Source: an uncultured Eubacterium sp. | GTDB lineage: Bacteria; Bacillota; Clostridia; Lachnospirales; Lachnospiraceae | Reading direction: 5' to 3' | NCBI GenBank assembly: GCA_910586225.1 | Contig: CAJUIL010000004.1 | Span: 122,417 to 186,416, forward strand | DNA length: 64,000 nucleotides | In this document: one piece after another, positions 34,386 to 42,776 of the stretch | Layout: each line of letters starts with the position of its first letter | How positions within the stretch are numbered: position 1 is the first letter of the stretch | Translations under genes and position numbers: made by a program | Notes under the pieces: generated by a model | What the model was told of the DNA's origin: nothing | Databases searched by the model: none | What the model saw: only the letters and a program-made list of their open reading frames with translations

Positions 34386-34414
34386 TTGAAAAGTGGAGTG
34401 ATTTGTGATAGTAT
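34386..34414 (+). promoter_or_regulatory. Promoter of the Rpn-like gene
   Basis: TTGAAA (34386-34391), 17 bases, TAGTAT (34409-34414). It puts the start of transcription near 34421. Confidence 0.55.
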
Positions 34415-34465
34415 AAGCACAGATAGATGTATGTCATGGCTTATTGCGGAAAGCAGGTGACATTT

Positions 34466-35263
34466 TTGACAACAGAAGAACAAAAACGCCAGGAGGATTT
34501 AAAGCGTTTGCGCGGCTTGAGGCCGATAGACGATGATTTTATGCGCTGTCTGTTCAAAGATAATATTCCTTTGGTTGAACTGGTATTGCGTATCATCACA
34601 GGAAAGCAGGATTTGACGATCACCAACTGTCAGACACAGAAAGATATGAAACGACTGGCCGGGGCGCGGTCAATTTGTCTGGACGCTTATGGAACGGATA
34701 CCACAGGTAAAAAATATGATTTAGAAATCCAGCGCAAAGACAAGGGTGCAGATCCTCACCGGGCCAGATACCATTCTAGTGTGATGGACGTGGAAAACTT
34801 GGATGCTGGGCAGGAGTTTAATGAATTGCCGGAAATCTATACGATTTTCATAGTAGAAAAGGATTTTTATGGCATGGGTAAACCAGTATATTCGATTGAG
34901 CGTATAAACATTGATACGGGTAAACTCTTTGAAGATGGGGAACATATTCTTTATGTTAATGGTGAGTATCGAGGAGCCTCAGACATTGGAAAGCTGATGT
35001 ACGATTTCAACTGTACCAATGCCGATGATATGAACTTTGAACTGATGGCAGAGCGCACAAGATATTTAAAAGAAAATCCGAAAGGAGTGAGCGAGATGTG
35101 TAAAGTGATTGAAGATATGCGTACCCAGGAGCGGAGGGAAACCATGGCAGAGATTGCACTTCGTATGCTGTGTGCGGGGAAATATGCTCTAGAAGAAATC
35201 GTCAGCATTTCGGGTCTCTCTCTTGATGAAGTAAAGAACTTGCAGACAGGACATAATGCGTAA
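34466..35263 (+). CDS. Rpn/PD-(D/E)XK nuclease-family transposase-like protein
   Basis: A 265-residue protein of the recombination-promoting nuclease (Rpn, PDDEXK) family. The nuclease core is visible: RPIDDDFMRCLFKDN at the start, ICLDAYGTDTTGKKYDLEIQRK (Asp then Glu-x-Gln, split here) and RARYHSSVMD. The C-terminal tail GKYALEEIVSISGLSLDEVKNL is the small helical domain common in this group. Family members begin with TTEEQKR-like sequence; the TTG at 34466 with AGGTG upstream gives that start, whereas ATG 34427 and 34436 add residues without a ribosome binding site. These proteins are linked to horizontal exchange. It opens the AT-rich accessory stretch. Confidence 0.82.
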   Translation: MTTEEQKRQEDLKRLRGLRPIDDDFMRCLFKDNIPLVELVLRIITGKQDLTITNCQTQKDMKRLAGARSICLDAYGTDTTGKKYDLEIQRKDKGADPHRARYHSSVMDVENLDAGQEFNELPEIYTIFIVEKDFYGMGKPVYSIERINIDTGKLFEDGEHILYVNGEYRGASDIGKLMYDFNCTNADDMNFELMAERTRYLKENPKGVSEMCKVIEDMRTQERRETMAEIALRMLCAGKYALEEIVSISGLSLDEVKNLQTGHNA

Positions 35264-35281
35264 ATAAGATCTTAACGAAAG

Positions 35282-35312
35282 CCGGGAACTTCTGAACAGG
35301 TTCTCGGTTTTT
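35282..35312 (+). terminator. Rho-independent terminator
   Basis: CCGGGAAC (35282-35289) pairs with GTTCTCGG (35300-35307), followed by five T residues, just after the Rpn-like gene. Confidence 0.75.
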
Positions 35313-35555
35313 GCTATGTCGAATTTTTGAACAATGCTGAAAATGAGATATACCACCAGAGGTGGTATGTGTGTTCTTCATGGGACAAGTTTCACTTACT
35401 TTACAATCCGAGTGAAACAGTACAAAAAAGAAAACCAAGACGCCTCAGAATTAGCATATGCTGAGATAATCAGCTATAACAGTAAAAATCTTGAAATATA
35501 AAATATTATATCCAGAAGATACAGACGCAACAGAGGACACGCTGGATATTGTAAC

Positions 35556-35863
35556 TTAAAAGAGCATGGAATGATAAAACAGGCGGTTACAGAAACAATC
35601 CGTATTTGCAAGGACAGGAACATCTTAAAACAGTATCTAAGCAGTAAGGAAGTGGAGGTAGTACGATTATGATGAGTTTATTTGATGATGAACAGATTAT
35701 GAAGTCTTTTATCAAGAGCGAGAGGCATGATACAGAAAGAGCAATGGCGGAACAACTAATTAGAAAAGGCAAAATGACACTTGAAGAGATTGCAGATTGT
35801 GTATCTGCACTGTCACTTGATGAATTAAAAGAAATCGAAACTGAAATTATGCAGTTAGCATAA
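35556..35863 (+). pseudogene. C-terminal remnant of a second Rpn/PDDEXK-family gene, frameshifted
   Basis: Frame one (35556-35672) reads LKEHGMIKQAVTETIRIC and ends EVEVVRL-stop; frame two (35669-35863) continues MMSLFDDEQIMKSFIKSE to KGKMTLEEIADCVSALSLDELKEI. In this family these two segments are normally contiguous, and removing one base near 35665 would join them. The tail shares GK-x-x-LEEI and LSLDE with the tail of the intact gene at 34.5 kb. The nuclease core is absent; the AT-rich sequence between 35313 and 35555 shows no certain coding match. A 64-residue peptide could still be made from ATG 35669 (GGAGGTAG upstream). Confidence 0.65.
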
Positions 35864-35898
35864 TCAATAAATAAATGGATATCAAAATAAAGCGCAAA

Positions 35899-35939
35899 GG
35901 CGTATGGAAGAGTAAATTGTAAACCATGCGTCTTTTTTT
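35899..35939 (+). terminator. Rho-independent terminator
   Basis: GGCGTATGG (35899-35907) pairs with CCATGCGTC (35924-35932) with two G-T pairs, followed by seven T residues. Between this and 36138 I see no gene and no clear promoter. Confidence 0.65.
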
Positions 35940-36138
35940 CGCACAAAAGGAGAAACATGAGCGACAACAAAATCGATTGTTTGTAGTGGCGATCCAAAGA
36001 AATCAGGCAATCAAACAATAAAAAGAAACACCAAACCAACCACTCTCGCATATAATACAGTACATTGCTTACCATTTCCATCTCCATTTTCCAAGCGTGA
36101 TCCGCTAACGCGTACATATTTTTTCATGGAGGGATGAT

Positions 36139-36936
36139 ATGAGCCATCTGCTGGAATTTCAACACGTGTCGTATTCCTATCATTCGATTGACGGGGAAAC
36201 GCTTGCTTTATCTGATATCAGCTTTACGCTTGCCGCCGGTGAATTTCTTGCGATTGTTGGGCCGAGCGGCTGCGGAAAATCCACAATGTTAAATTTAATC
36301 TGCCACTTGGCCGAGCCTGAGCAGGGAAAAATCCTGTTTCAGGGAGAGGAGTTATCCAAGGGATCGGTCTGTTCGATCGGCTATATGCTGCAAAAAGACC
36401 ATTTATTTGACTGGCGCAGCATTGAAAAAAACAGTTATCTCGGACTGGAGATACAAAAAAAGCTGACGCCGCAGACAAAGGAATACGCTGCGCACTTGCT
36501 TAAAAAATACGGCTTATATGAATTTAGACATAAAAAGCCTTCAGAGCTGTCCGGCGGTATGCGCCAGCGTGCGGCGCTGATTCGTACGCTAGTCCTAAAG
36601 CCGATGCTTTTGCTGCTGGATGAGCCGTTTTCTGCTTTGGATTACCAGACAAGGCTGAATACAGCCAATGATATCGGTTCGATCATCCGCGGGGAGAAAA
36701 AAAGCGCGGTGTTAGTCACGCATGATCTGTCGGAGGCGGTCAGCCTTGCCGACCGGATCTTAGTGCTCAGCGCCCGCCCTGGCAGGCTTAAGTGTATTCT
36801 GCAGACTGCGTTTGCGCCGGATCTGACTGCTTTGCAAAGGCGCGGTACGAACGAATTTAAGGATTATTTTAATACGCTTTGGAAGGAGATGAACGAAGAT
36901 GAAGAAAGCACTTTCCGCGCAGGAGTTGTATGTTAG
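36139..36936 (+). CDS. ABC transporter ATP-binding protein (SsuB/TauB/ThiZ type)
   Basis: A 265-residue ATPase: Walker A GPSGCGKST (about 40-48), signature LSGGMRQR, Walker B LLLLDEPFSALD, and switch His in LVTHDLSEA. Closest in look to importers of nitrate/sulfonate/taurine/thiamine precursors. ATGGAGGG precedes the ATG. Its last 38 bases overlap the permease gene. No substrate-binding protein lies on either side, so the substrate is open. No thiamine or other riboswitch was found upstream. Confidence 0.88.
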   Translation: MSHLLEFQHVSYSYHSIDGETLALSDISFTLAAGEFLAIVGPSGCGKSTMLNLICHLAEPEQGKILFQGEELSKGSVCSIGYMLQKDHLFDWRSIEKNSYLGLEIQKKLTPQTKEYAAHLLKKYGLYEFRHKKPSELSGGMRQRAALIRTLVLKPMLLLLDEPFSALDYQTRLNTANDIGSIIRGEKKSAVLVTHDLSEAVSLADRILVLSARPGRLKCILQTAFAPDLTALQRRGTNEFKDYFNTLWKEMNEDEESTFRAGVVC

Positions 36937-37696
36937 GTCCGTGCGGCATACGAATTACCGGGTACGGTTCTGGCGCATCTGCTTGTGCATTTTGTTTTTA
37001 GCTGCTTGGGAAATTTGTGCGCGCTATGAGATGATCAATTCTTTTATTTTCAGCAGTCCATCCAAGCTGGTGCGGTGCTTTCGGGTGCTGTTTTCGGATG
37101 AAGGGCTGCTTGGACATATTGGAGTCACTTTATTTGAAACGCTTGCGAGTTTTTTTCTTGTGCTTGCGGTCAGCCTGCTGACAGCTGTTGTGTTATGGAA
37201 GAGCCGGACGCTCTCCAGAGTGCTTGAGCCTTATATGGTTATGCTGAACAGCCTGCCGAAATCCGCGCTGGCGCCGTTATTGATCGTCTGGCTTGGTGCA
37301 AATTATAATACGATTATATTAACGGGCGTGTCGGTTGCGGTATTTGGCTCTACGATGAGCCTTTATAACGGATTTATGGAGGTGGACGCGGAGAAAATCA
37401 AGCTGATCCATACGCTGAACGGTACGGATCGGGACGCACTTTATAAAGTTATCCTTCCCGCGAATATCCCAAATTTGTTCAGCATTATGAAAGTCAATAT
37501 CGGGCTGTGTCTGGTCGGGGTGATCATCGGTGAATTTATTGCTTCCAGACAGGGGCTTGGATATTTGATCATTTATGGAAGTCAGGTATTTAAAATGGAC
37601 TGGGTCATTTTATCGATACTGATCTTATGTGTGATCGCAATGGGGCTGTATCTGCTGCTGGACGTTGCTGAAAAGCTATATCGGAAAAGAATTTGA
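36899..37696 (+). CDS. ABC transporter permease (SsuC/TauC type)
   Basis: A 265-residue BPD-type inner membrane permease with about six hydrophobic segments. The EAA-like loop is in LIHTLNGTDRDALYKVILPANIPN (split here; about 178-201) and the terminal ISRQGLGYLI-type motif reads IASRQGLGYLIIYGSQVF. It overlaps the ATPase gene by 38 bases and is followed at once by AT-rich sequence holding toxin-antitoxin remnants. The partner binding protein is missing, either encoded elsewhere or lost when the accessory DNA came in. Confidence 0.87.
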   Translation: MKKALSAQELYVRSVRHTNYRVRFWRICLCILFLAAWEICARYEMINSFIFSSPSKLVRCFRVLFSDEGLLGHIGVTLFETLASFFLVLAVSLLTAVVLWKSRTLSRVLEPYMVMLNSLPKSALAPLLIVWLGANYNTIILTGVSVAVFGSTMSLYNGFMEVDAEKIKLIHTLNGTDRDALYKVILPANIPNLFSIMKVNIGLCLVGVIIGEFIASRQGLGYLIIYGSQVFKMDWVILSILILCVIAMGLYLLLDVAEKLYRKRI

Positions 37697-37792
37697 GCGT
37701 TTTTCCAGCAAAACAGAGGAATTGTCAACGAATTGGAAAGTTGGGGAAGATAAAGTAAGAAGTCGAATGAGTTCTTTTAGAATGTTAAAACG

Positions 37793-37820
37793 GAGAGATA
37801 GAAATATCTCTCTTGTTTTA
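37793..37820 (+). terminator. Hairpin terminator before the ToxN-like remnant
   Basis: GAGAGATA (37793-37800), GAAA loop, TATCTCTC (37805-37812), then TTGTTTTA. In type III toxin-antitoxin loci a terminator separates the RNA antitoxin repeats from the toxin gene; here it is in that place, but no antitoxin repeat array is visible upstream. Confidence 0.6.
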
Positions 37821-37836
37821 TATATATGGGAGAAAA

Positions 37837-38025
37837 ATGGTCAGTATATATGAAATGGATGATAATTACGTTGAATATTTAAGGAAATATGATAATAAGA
37901 TATTGTATTCAAAGGTCGGAGAAAGAGCGCATTTCAATCAGTTCTTCCAGTCACATTTATATTGTGTTATAATTTGTACAGGTTATCGTTTTTATATATT
38001 TCCCTTATGGGCATCCGTAACATGA
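37837..38025 (+). pseudogene. Short remnant resembling the N-terminus of a ToxN/AbiQ-family RNase toxin
   Basis: 62 residues starting MVSIYEMDDNYVEYLRKYDN, followed by KILYSKVGERAHF and ending GYRFYIFPLWASVT. This resembles the first 60 residues of ToxN/AbiQ type III toxins (pattern: short strand, D-x-Y-hydrophobic-x-hydrophobic-L-x-x-x-D, K-x-x, then a strand and a Y-x-x-PL motif). Full toxins are about 170 residues, so the gene is cut short. GGGAG precedes the ATG, so a peptide could be made. Similarity is judged by eye and is moderate. Confidence 0.4.
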
Positions 38026-38134
38026 GGGAAAAGTATATAATAGTTATTAAATGCTACAAATTGGATCTTATCAATATTCTGGTTTATCATCAGTTGAATA
38101 CAAAGAAAAATCGTGATTAAAGAAGAGGTGCATT

Positions 38135-38851
38135 ATGGATAATGAAAAATTAAATGAATACATAAAAAATAACGAAAGAATTAATTTTCGGCTTGCAGAG
38201 AACGAAAAAATATTGAGAAGCGCAGGATATGCTCCACCATGCTTTAATTTTACTGTTGAAAAAAGTAAGCGGATCCATATTCCTGCGGGTTATATTCGGA
38301 CATCAGAAGAGTTTTGTAATAAATATCACTTGTATGATTTAGTTGAGTCATATAACACAAGAAAAAATATTTCTTATGCGCTCCAGCTTTCAGACTACTA
38401 TAATTTTATAGTTAATCGTTTTAATATATGGGGATCTATCGAAATTATGTTATATAAACAGGCTTTTATAAATGTTATTTCCATAATAGAGGCGCTGATC
38501 TTGGAAAGTTCAAATCGTATGAATCAGTTATGCAAGCAATGCCAAAATATTAGTAAATGTAAAAATAACATTTGTAAAAAAGATAGGGATAATATGAAAC
38601 GCGCAGCTGACAAGCTGTTTGGATTAGGCATTTTAGATATAAATGAAGTGGAAAAGAACCGTCTTGTAGAGTTATATGATTTTAGAAATAAAATACATAT
38701 TCGTTTAAACGATCAGAATGAGTTTTTAGATTGCAAATATAATAGGAAGCTATACAATGAGGCAATAGAATTGTTACAAAAAGTGGATGATTGTCTATGG
38801 AGAAATGCAGTACCATTGTATAGTAAATGTATTGGGTATGAAAGTAAGTAG
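38135..38851 (+). CDS. Unrecognised protein with Cys cluster and HEPN-like motif
   Basis: A 238-residue cytosolic, mostly helical, AT-rich gene product. Two features stand out: CKQCQNISKCKNNICKK (about 136-152), a four-Cys cluster that could bind zinc, and YDFRNKIHIRLND (about 188-200), which recalls the RN-x-x-H-type active site of HEPN ribonucleases, though the spacing is one residue short of the commonest form. The context is TA/defence remnants, where HEPN proteins are frequent. AGAAGAGG precedes the ATG. A function should not be assigned on this evidence. Confidence 0.55.
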   Translation: MDNEKLNEYIKNNERINFRLAENEKILRSAGYAPPCFNFTVEKSKRIHIPAGYIRTSEEFCNKYHLYDLVESYNTRKNISYALQLSDYYNFIVNRFNIWGSIEIMLYKQAFINVISIIEALILESSNRMNQLCKQCQNISKCKNNICKKDRDNMKRAADKLFGLGILDINEVEKNRLVELYDFRNKIHIRLNDQNEFLDCKYNRKLYNEAIELLQKVDDCLWRNAVPLYSKCIGYESK

Positions 38852-39010
38852 GAGATCATCTAATATTTTTCTCTTAGCCAATTTGGAAAACGTGTGGTTT
38901 TGAATAGATGCCCAAATTTATTAACTTACAGTAAGAGTTGGAACATAGGAAATCAGGGTTTTAGTTATTGGATAGTTGATAAACAAACGAATGAAGTTAT
39001 AAGCAAATGC

Positions 39011-39039
39011 TTGTAGCACTATTGGTTTTGGGGTATAAT
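39011..39039 (+). promoter_or_regulatory. Promoter of the DarTG-like locus
   Basis: TTGTAG (39011-39016), 17 bases, TATAAT (39034-39039), 68 bases before ATG 39107. Confidence 0.65.
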
Positions 39040-39106
39040 AACTGTGTATGAAAACAGATCTGTTTCCTATCTGCATACAGACAAATGGATAAGAGAGGGA
39101 TTTAAA

Positions 39107-39610
39107 ATGGGATTAGAAGGCGTTAGAGAGAAAAAATTATTATATCATTAAACAAAAGTAAATAATATGAAAGCCATAGTTAACCATGGATTGCTGCCAA
39201 GAAGATATTTAGTAGAGAAAGATATGCTTTTTGGAGATGTTGCTGTCAAAAATACATATTCAACAGAAAAGTTTGTGTATATATGTATTAAAAGGGCTTT
39301 AGCAGAATTTAATAATTTTAAAATTTTGATAAGTCATCCTTTATCACAACAGGAATGCATTTTGTATGATTATAGTGAGGGCATGAATCATATTGATTGG
39401 GATACTATGGAGAAAGCTGGTATAACAGATGAATATTCTCGAAATGTTAAAATGGCGGAATGTTTAACAGATAAGCGTATTCCGGCAGAATTATTTCAAT
39501 GTGTTTATGTACCTGATGAAGAAACAAAACAATATATCGAAGAATTGTTTCAGAATAAAGGAATTACAGAACAACCTCCATATGTAGATATTCAGTCAAA
39601 GTGGTTTTAA
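39107..39610 (+). pseudogene. DarT-family (DUF4433) DNA ADP-ribosyltransferase toxin, disrupted
   Basis: From ATG 39107 (AGAGGG upstream) the frame gives MGLEGVREKKLLYH, then TAA at 39149-39151, then in the same frame TKVNNMKAIVNHGLLPRRYL. DarT-family proteins open with LYH-x-T-x-x-x-N-hydrophobic-x-x-I-x-x-x-GLL, so the TAA very probably replaces a sense codon (one change TTA to TAA). Further on, DMLFGDVA runs straight into VKNTYSTEKF. The family's middle part with a V/I-P-F-H/Y-F motif is absent, which suggests an internal deletion of about 30 residues. The C-terminal HIDWDTMEKAGITDEYSRN and MAECLTDKRIPAELF parts are intact. A 147-residue product could start at ATG 39167 but would lack NAD-binding regions. 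Confidence 0.7.
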
Positions 39611-39622
39611 AGAGGGAATTAT

Positions 39623-40653
39623 ATGATACAGTATGTGAAAGGGAATATGTTTGAGTGTAATGCAGATTGTTTATTAAATACAGTAAATTGCGAAGGATTT
39701 ATGGGTAAGGGTGTCGCTTATCAATTTAAAATGAGGTTTCCAGAAAATAATAAATCATATATTAGGCTTGCAGATCCGGAGAACTGACAGTTGGAAAAGT
39801 TCATTATTATGTAGAGGATGGTATTACTATCATTAACTTTCCCACTAAAAATAGGTGGCGTGAAAACTCAAAAATAGAATATGTTGAAAAGGGAATGAGC
39901 TATTTTGTAGAGTTACTTCCTGAATTAAACGTAAAAAAGATTGCAATTCCTCCGTTAGGATGTGGCAATGGAGGATTAATATGGGCAGATGTAAAGGTGA
40001 TAATAGAAAGCAAAATTGAGGATTTGTCAGATCAATATGATTTCGTTATTTTTGAACCTTCGACTTCGTATAAAGCGATTCCTAAAACTCCCCCGCAAAT
40101 TAGTGTTTCTAGATTAGTTTTGCTGGATATACGTTTAAATTTAAAAAAATTCAATAGGATCAGGCTGCAAAAGACAGGTTATTTTGTCAATTTATTTTCA
40201 GAAGAGGAATACTTTAAATTTGATAAATGGAAATATGGACCCTATTCTCATTCGATTGATATTGTAGCTAAAAACATAAAAGAGTATCAGGAATATTATG
40301 GAATTGATAATTCTAAAACGACTTTTGAACAAATATATCAAGTAATTTGTAGTGAAAAAGTGGATAACAAATTTAATAAACTGCATAAAGCAGTACAGAA
40401 AGCAACAGAATATGTCAATGGGATACGAATAGATAAAAAATTAGAAGGTGTTGCAACCGTTTTGTATTTAGTACAAAATGGGTCACCAAAGAATAAAACA
40501 CAATTAGTGGATGCTTTTAAAAGTTGGTCTGAAGATAAAGCAAATAGATTTTCTAAAAAATATATATTGGAATGTACTGACTATTTAGAAGAATCATCAA
40601 TCATATCATTGGATATATGCGGAAATTATGAATTGGCGAGGAATGTCTTATAA
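39623..40653 (+). pseudogene. DarG-like macrodomain antitoxin, frameshifted
   Basis: Frame one (39623-39787) is a macrodomain N-terminus: VKGNMFECNADCLLNTVNCEGFMGKG split here, with the ADP-ribose-binding NTVN and MGKG, ending RLADPEN-stop. A second frame then reads ELTVGKVHYYVEDGITII, NFPTKNRWR, and from 39895 on KKIAIPPLGCGNGGL (macrodomain loop 2) followed by the DarG C-terminal half with DKWKYGPYSHSIDI. The shift lies near 39775-39785 and is repaired by one missing base. No slippery heptamer is at the junction, so programmed frameshifting is unlikely. The macrodomain would normally remove ADP-ribose from DNA modified by DarT. Confidence 0.75.
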
Positions 40654-40748
40654 TATAATGTTGTCGATACCAGATGAAATACGGATATTATGTATGATTG
40701 TGATGGGACGGTATCTGCTGCTTTGTTGCCGATAAAATTTAAGATATT

Positions 40749-40805
40749 AAAACTGACCAGAGCTGTTTGAAGAATGATTGACAGCCGCTGGTCAGTTTTG
40801 CTTTT
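40749..40805 (+). terminator. Strong hairpin terminator
   Basis: AAAACTGACCAG (40749-40760) pairs perfectly with CTGGTCAGTTTT (40788-40799), with an inner GCTGT/ACAGC pair. It closes the accessory stretch. Confidence 0.7.
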
Positions 40806-41003
40806 CTGTGAAATATATTTCTATGCAATACATTTCTACGCTATTTATTTCCTTGGATTTTTAAGATCAGATGCATAACATAATCTATAGAATTGTAACC
40901 CTAAAATAGTTCTTATAGTTTACAAAACATTTCAAAATAATGCTCAAAAGTATTTTATTAGCTTTTCTTATTTTTTGCAACCCCTATCCTTATTTTTGTG
41001 TAT

Positions 41004-41039
41004 ATTGCACATATTTTATATAGAATAACGAAGTGCAAT
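41004..41039. repeat. Inverted repeat in the AT-rich leader of the polysaccharide locus
   Basis: ATTGCAC (41004-41010) and GTGCAAT (41033-41039) are exact inverted arms 22 bases apart. The gap 40806-41269 is very AT-rich, holds no credible gene and no unambiguous promoter, and is the presumed control region of the polysaccharide locus. Confidence 0.4.
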
Positions 41040-41185
41040 TATATAATATAGATAAAAAATATATTTTTTTATACAAAAATAACGTCTTAGAAGCATTATT
41101 TTTTTGAGAACTCACGAAAAATGTCGAAAAACTTCGCAATCCCTGTCTGGAAGCGGTTTCCAATGACCATACTGCATAAATAGAA

Positions 41186-41212
41186 CATAACAATTCTATA
41201 GAAAATGTTATG
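41186..41212. promoter_or_regulatory. Possible operator upstream of the XRE regulator
   Basis: CATAACA (41186-41192) and TGTTATG (41206-41212), exact inverted arms around an AT-rich centre, 58 bases before the XRE start codon. An autoregulatory site is plausible. Confidence 0.35.
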
Positions 41213-41269
41213 CGTTGGACAAGCAGCCAAAAAAAGCGAAAGTATCTTCTGGCAAAGAGGAGGACCGGG

Positions 41270-41608
41270 ATGTACGAATTGGATTATACAAAAATGGGAG
41301 CGAGAATCTGCCAGATACGCAAGCTGAAAGGGATGTCTCAGATTGAGCTTGCAAAAAAATGCGGGATCAGCCTGAGCTTTATGGGACATATTGAGCGGGG
41401 GACGAAAAAGATGAGCATGGATACGTTTGCTGTTTTGTGCCGAGAGCTGGCGGCGGATGCGGACGGGCTGCTCTGGGGCGTAGCGCAGCCGAGTGATGCG
41501 GCGATCCAGGGGATGTGGAGCAGAGGACAGAGGGATGACAATAGTTATTCGATGTATATCCGGATTATGAAGTCCGTGGCGGAGATCATGAATGAAGCAG
41601 AAGATTAA
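41270..41608 (+). CDS. XRE-family helix-turn-helix regulator
   Basis: A 112-residue protein with an N-terminal HTH: MGARICQIRKLKGMSQIELAKK and CGISLSFMGHIERGTKKMS (about 9-50, split), the classic SinR/Xre fold. The tail is short and helical. GAGGAGG is 6 bases before ATG 41270; the upstream in-frame ATG 41210 is rejected. Its end overlaps the glycosyltransferase gene by 17 bases, so it is coupled to the polysaccharide operon and is the likely local regulator. Confidence 0.85.
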   Translation: MYELDYTKMGARICQIRKLKGMSQIELAKKCGISLSFMGHIERGTKKMSMDTFAVLCRELAADADGLLWGVAQPSDAAIQGMWSRGQRDDNSYSMYIRIMKSVAEIMNEAED

Positions 41609-42776
41609 GGCAAAGGGAAAAGATCACAGAGTACAGGGCTGCAGGCGGGTGCTTGTGGCGGCTTCGGTCGCGTCTATGATCGACCAGTTTAATCTGCCGA
41701 ATATCCGGCTCCTGCAGGAGCTGGAATACGAGGTTCATGTGGCCTGCAATTTTGCAGAAGGAAGTACCTGCGGCAGGAAGCGTGTCCAAAAGCTGCAAGG
41801 GCTGTTGGTACGGATGGGCGTTGTGTGGCATCAGTGGGATTGCCCAAGGGGACTGGACGCGCCGTTAAAGTGCCTGAAGGCATATGGGCAGCTGTGGAAA
41901 CTAACGGGATGCTGCCATTTTGCATGGATGCACTGTCATTCGCCGGTAGGCGGCGCGCTGGCCAGGATCGTAGCGCACCAAAGAGGAATCCCGGCGGTTT
42001 ATACGGCGCATGGATTTCATTTTTACCGCGGTGCTCCTTTGAAAAACTGGCTGCTTTATTATCCGGTGGAAAAACTGCTGGCGTACTGGACGGATGTCCT
42101 TGTTACCGTTAACCAGGAGGACTTTTGGTTTGCGAAGCGGAATCTGAGGGCAAAGCGCATTCGATGGATTCCGGGCGTTGGGATCGCGTCTGCATGGTTT
42201 TCAAAAGGCCAGGCGCGGATGACAAAGGAGGAATTTTGCAGCAAATGCTGTCTGCCTGCGGATGCGAGAATTTTGCTGTCTGCCGGAGAGCTGAGCAGTC
42301 GGAAAAATCACAGGCTTGTGATCGAAGCACTGCCGTACCTTGCGCAAGATGTTTGTTATGTGATCTGCGGCAGGGGCCGGCTGCGCGGGACGCTGCTCGC
42401 ATTGGCAAAAGAGCTGGGCGTGGCGGAGCGCGTATGTCTGACCGGATATGTGGAGGACCTGCGGGAGGTATATCAGCACGTGGATCTGTTTGTGCTGCCT
42501 TCGCTGCAGGAAGGGCTCCCGATAGCGTTGGCACAGGCAATGGCAAGCGGACTTGCCTGCCTAGTGTCGGATATCCGGGGAAACAGAGAGCTGGTCAGAC
42601 AGCAAGATGGCAGATTTGTGCCGGATAGCCTGGAAAGCTTTTTAAGCCGCGCGGCGGCGCTGTTGGGCGATCAGAAATTGCTGGAGCAGAATGCGGCGCA
42701 GGGACGCAGGCAGGCAGAGGCTTATCGTCTACAGAAAAGCCTGGCAAGGATGCGAAGAATATATGAAGAAATGTAA
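41592..42776 (+). CDS. GT4-family glycosyltransferase (EpsD/CapJ-like)
   Basis: A 394-residue GT-B enzyme. The N-terminal domain has VLVAASVASMIDQFNLPNI, then HCHSPVGGALAR (about 117-128) and YTAHGFHFYRGAPLKNW, both typical of EpsD/CapJ-like enzymes. The C-terminal domain has LLSAGELSSRKNHRLVIEAL and the retaining E-x7-E type donor site LPSLQEGLPIALAQAMASG. It is cytosolic and adds an early sugar to a lipid-linked acceptor, as inferred. The stop codon overlaps the start of repeat copy 4. Confidence 0.9.
   Translation: MKQKIKAKGKDHRVQGCRRVLVAASVASMIDQFNLPNIRLLQELEYEVHVACNFAEGSTCGRKRVQKLQGLLVRMGVVWHQWDCPRGLDAPLKCLKAYGQLWKLTGCCHFAWMHCHSPVGGALARIVAHQRGIPAVYTAHGFHFYRGAPLKNWLLYYPVEKLLAYWTDVLVTVNQEDFWFAKRNLRAKRIRWIPGVGIASAWFSKGQARMTKEEFCSKCCLPADARILLSAGELSSRKNHRLVIEALPYLAQDVCYVICGRGRLRGTLLALAKELGVAERVCLTGYVEDLREVYQHVDLFVLPSLQEGLPIALAQAMASGLACLVSDIRGNRELVRQQDGRFVPDSLESFLSRAAALLGDQKLLEQNAAQGRRQAEAYRLQKSLARMRRIYEEM

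Noticed and set aside
39770..39790. Programmed -1 frameshift in the DarG-like gene
   Set aside because: Direction would fit, but there is no X-XXY-YYZ slippery heptamer at the junction and the partner toxin is also damaged, so mutation is the simpler reading.
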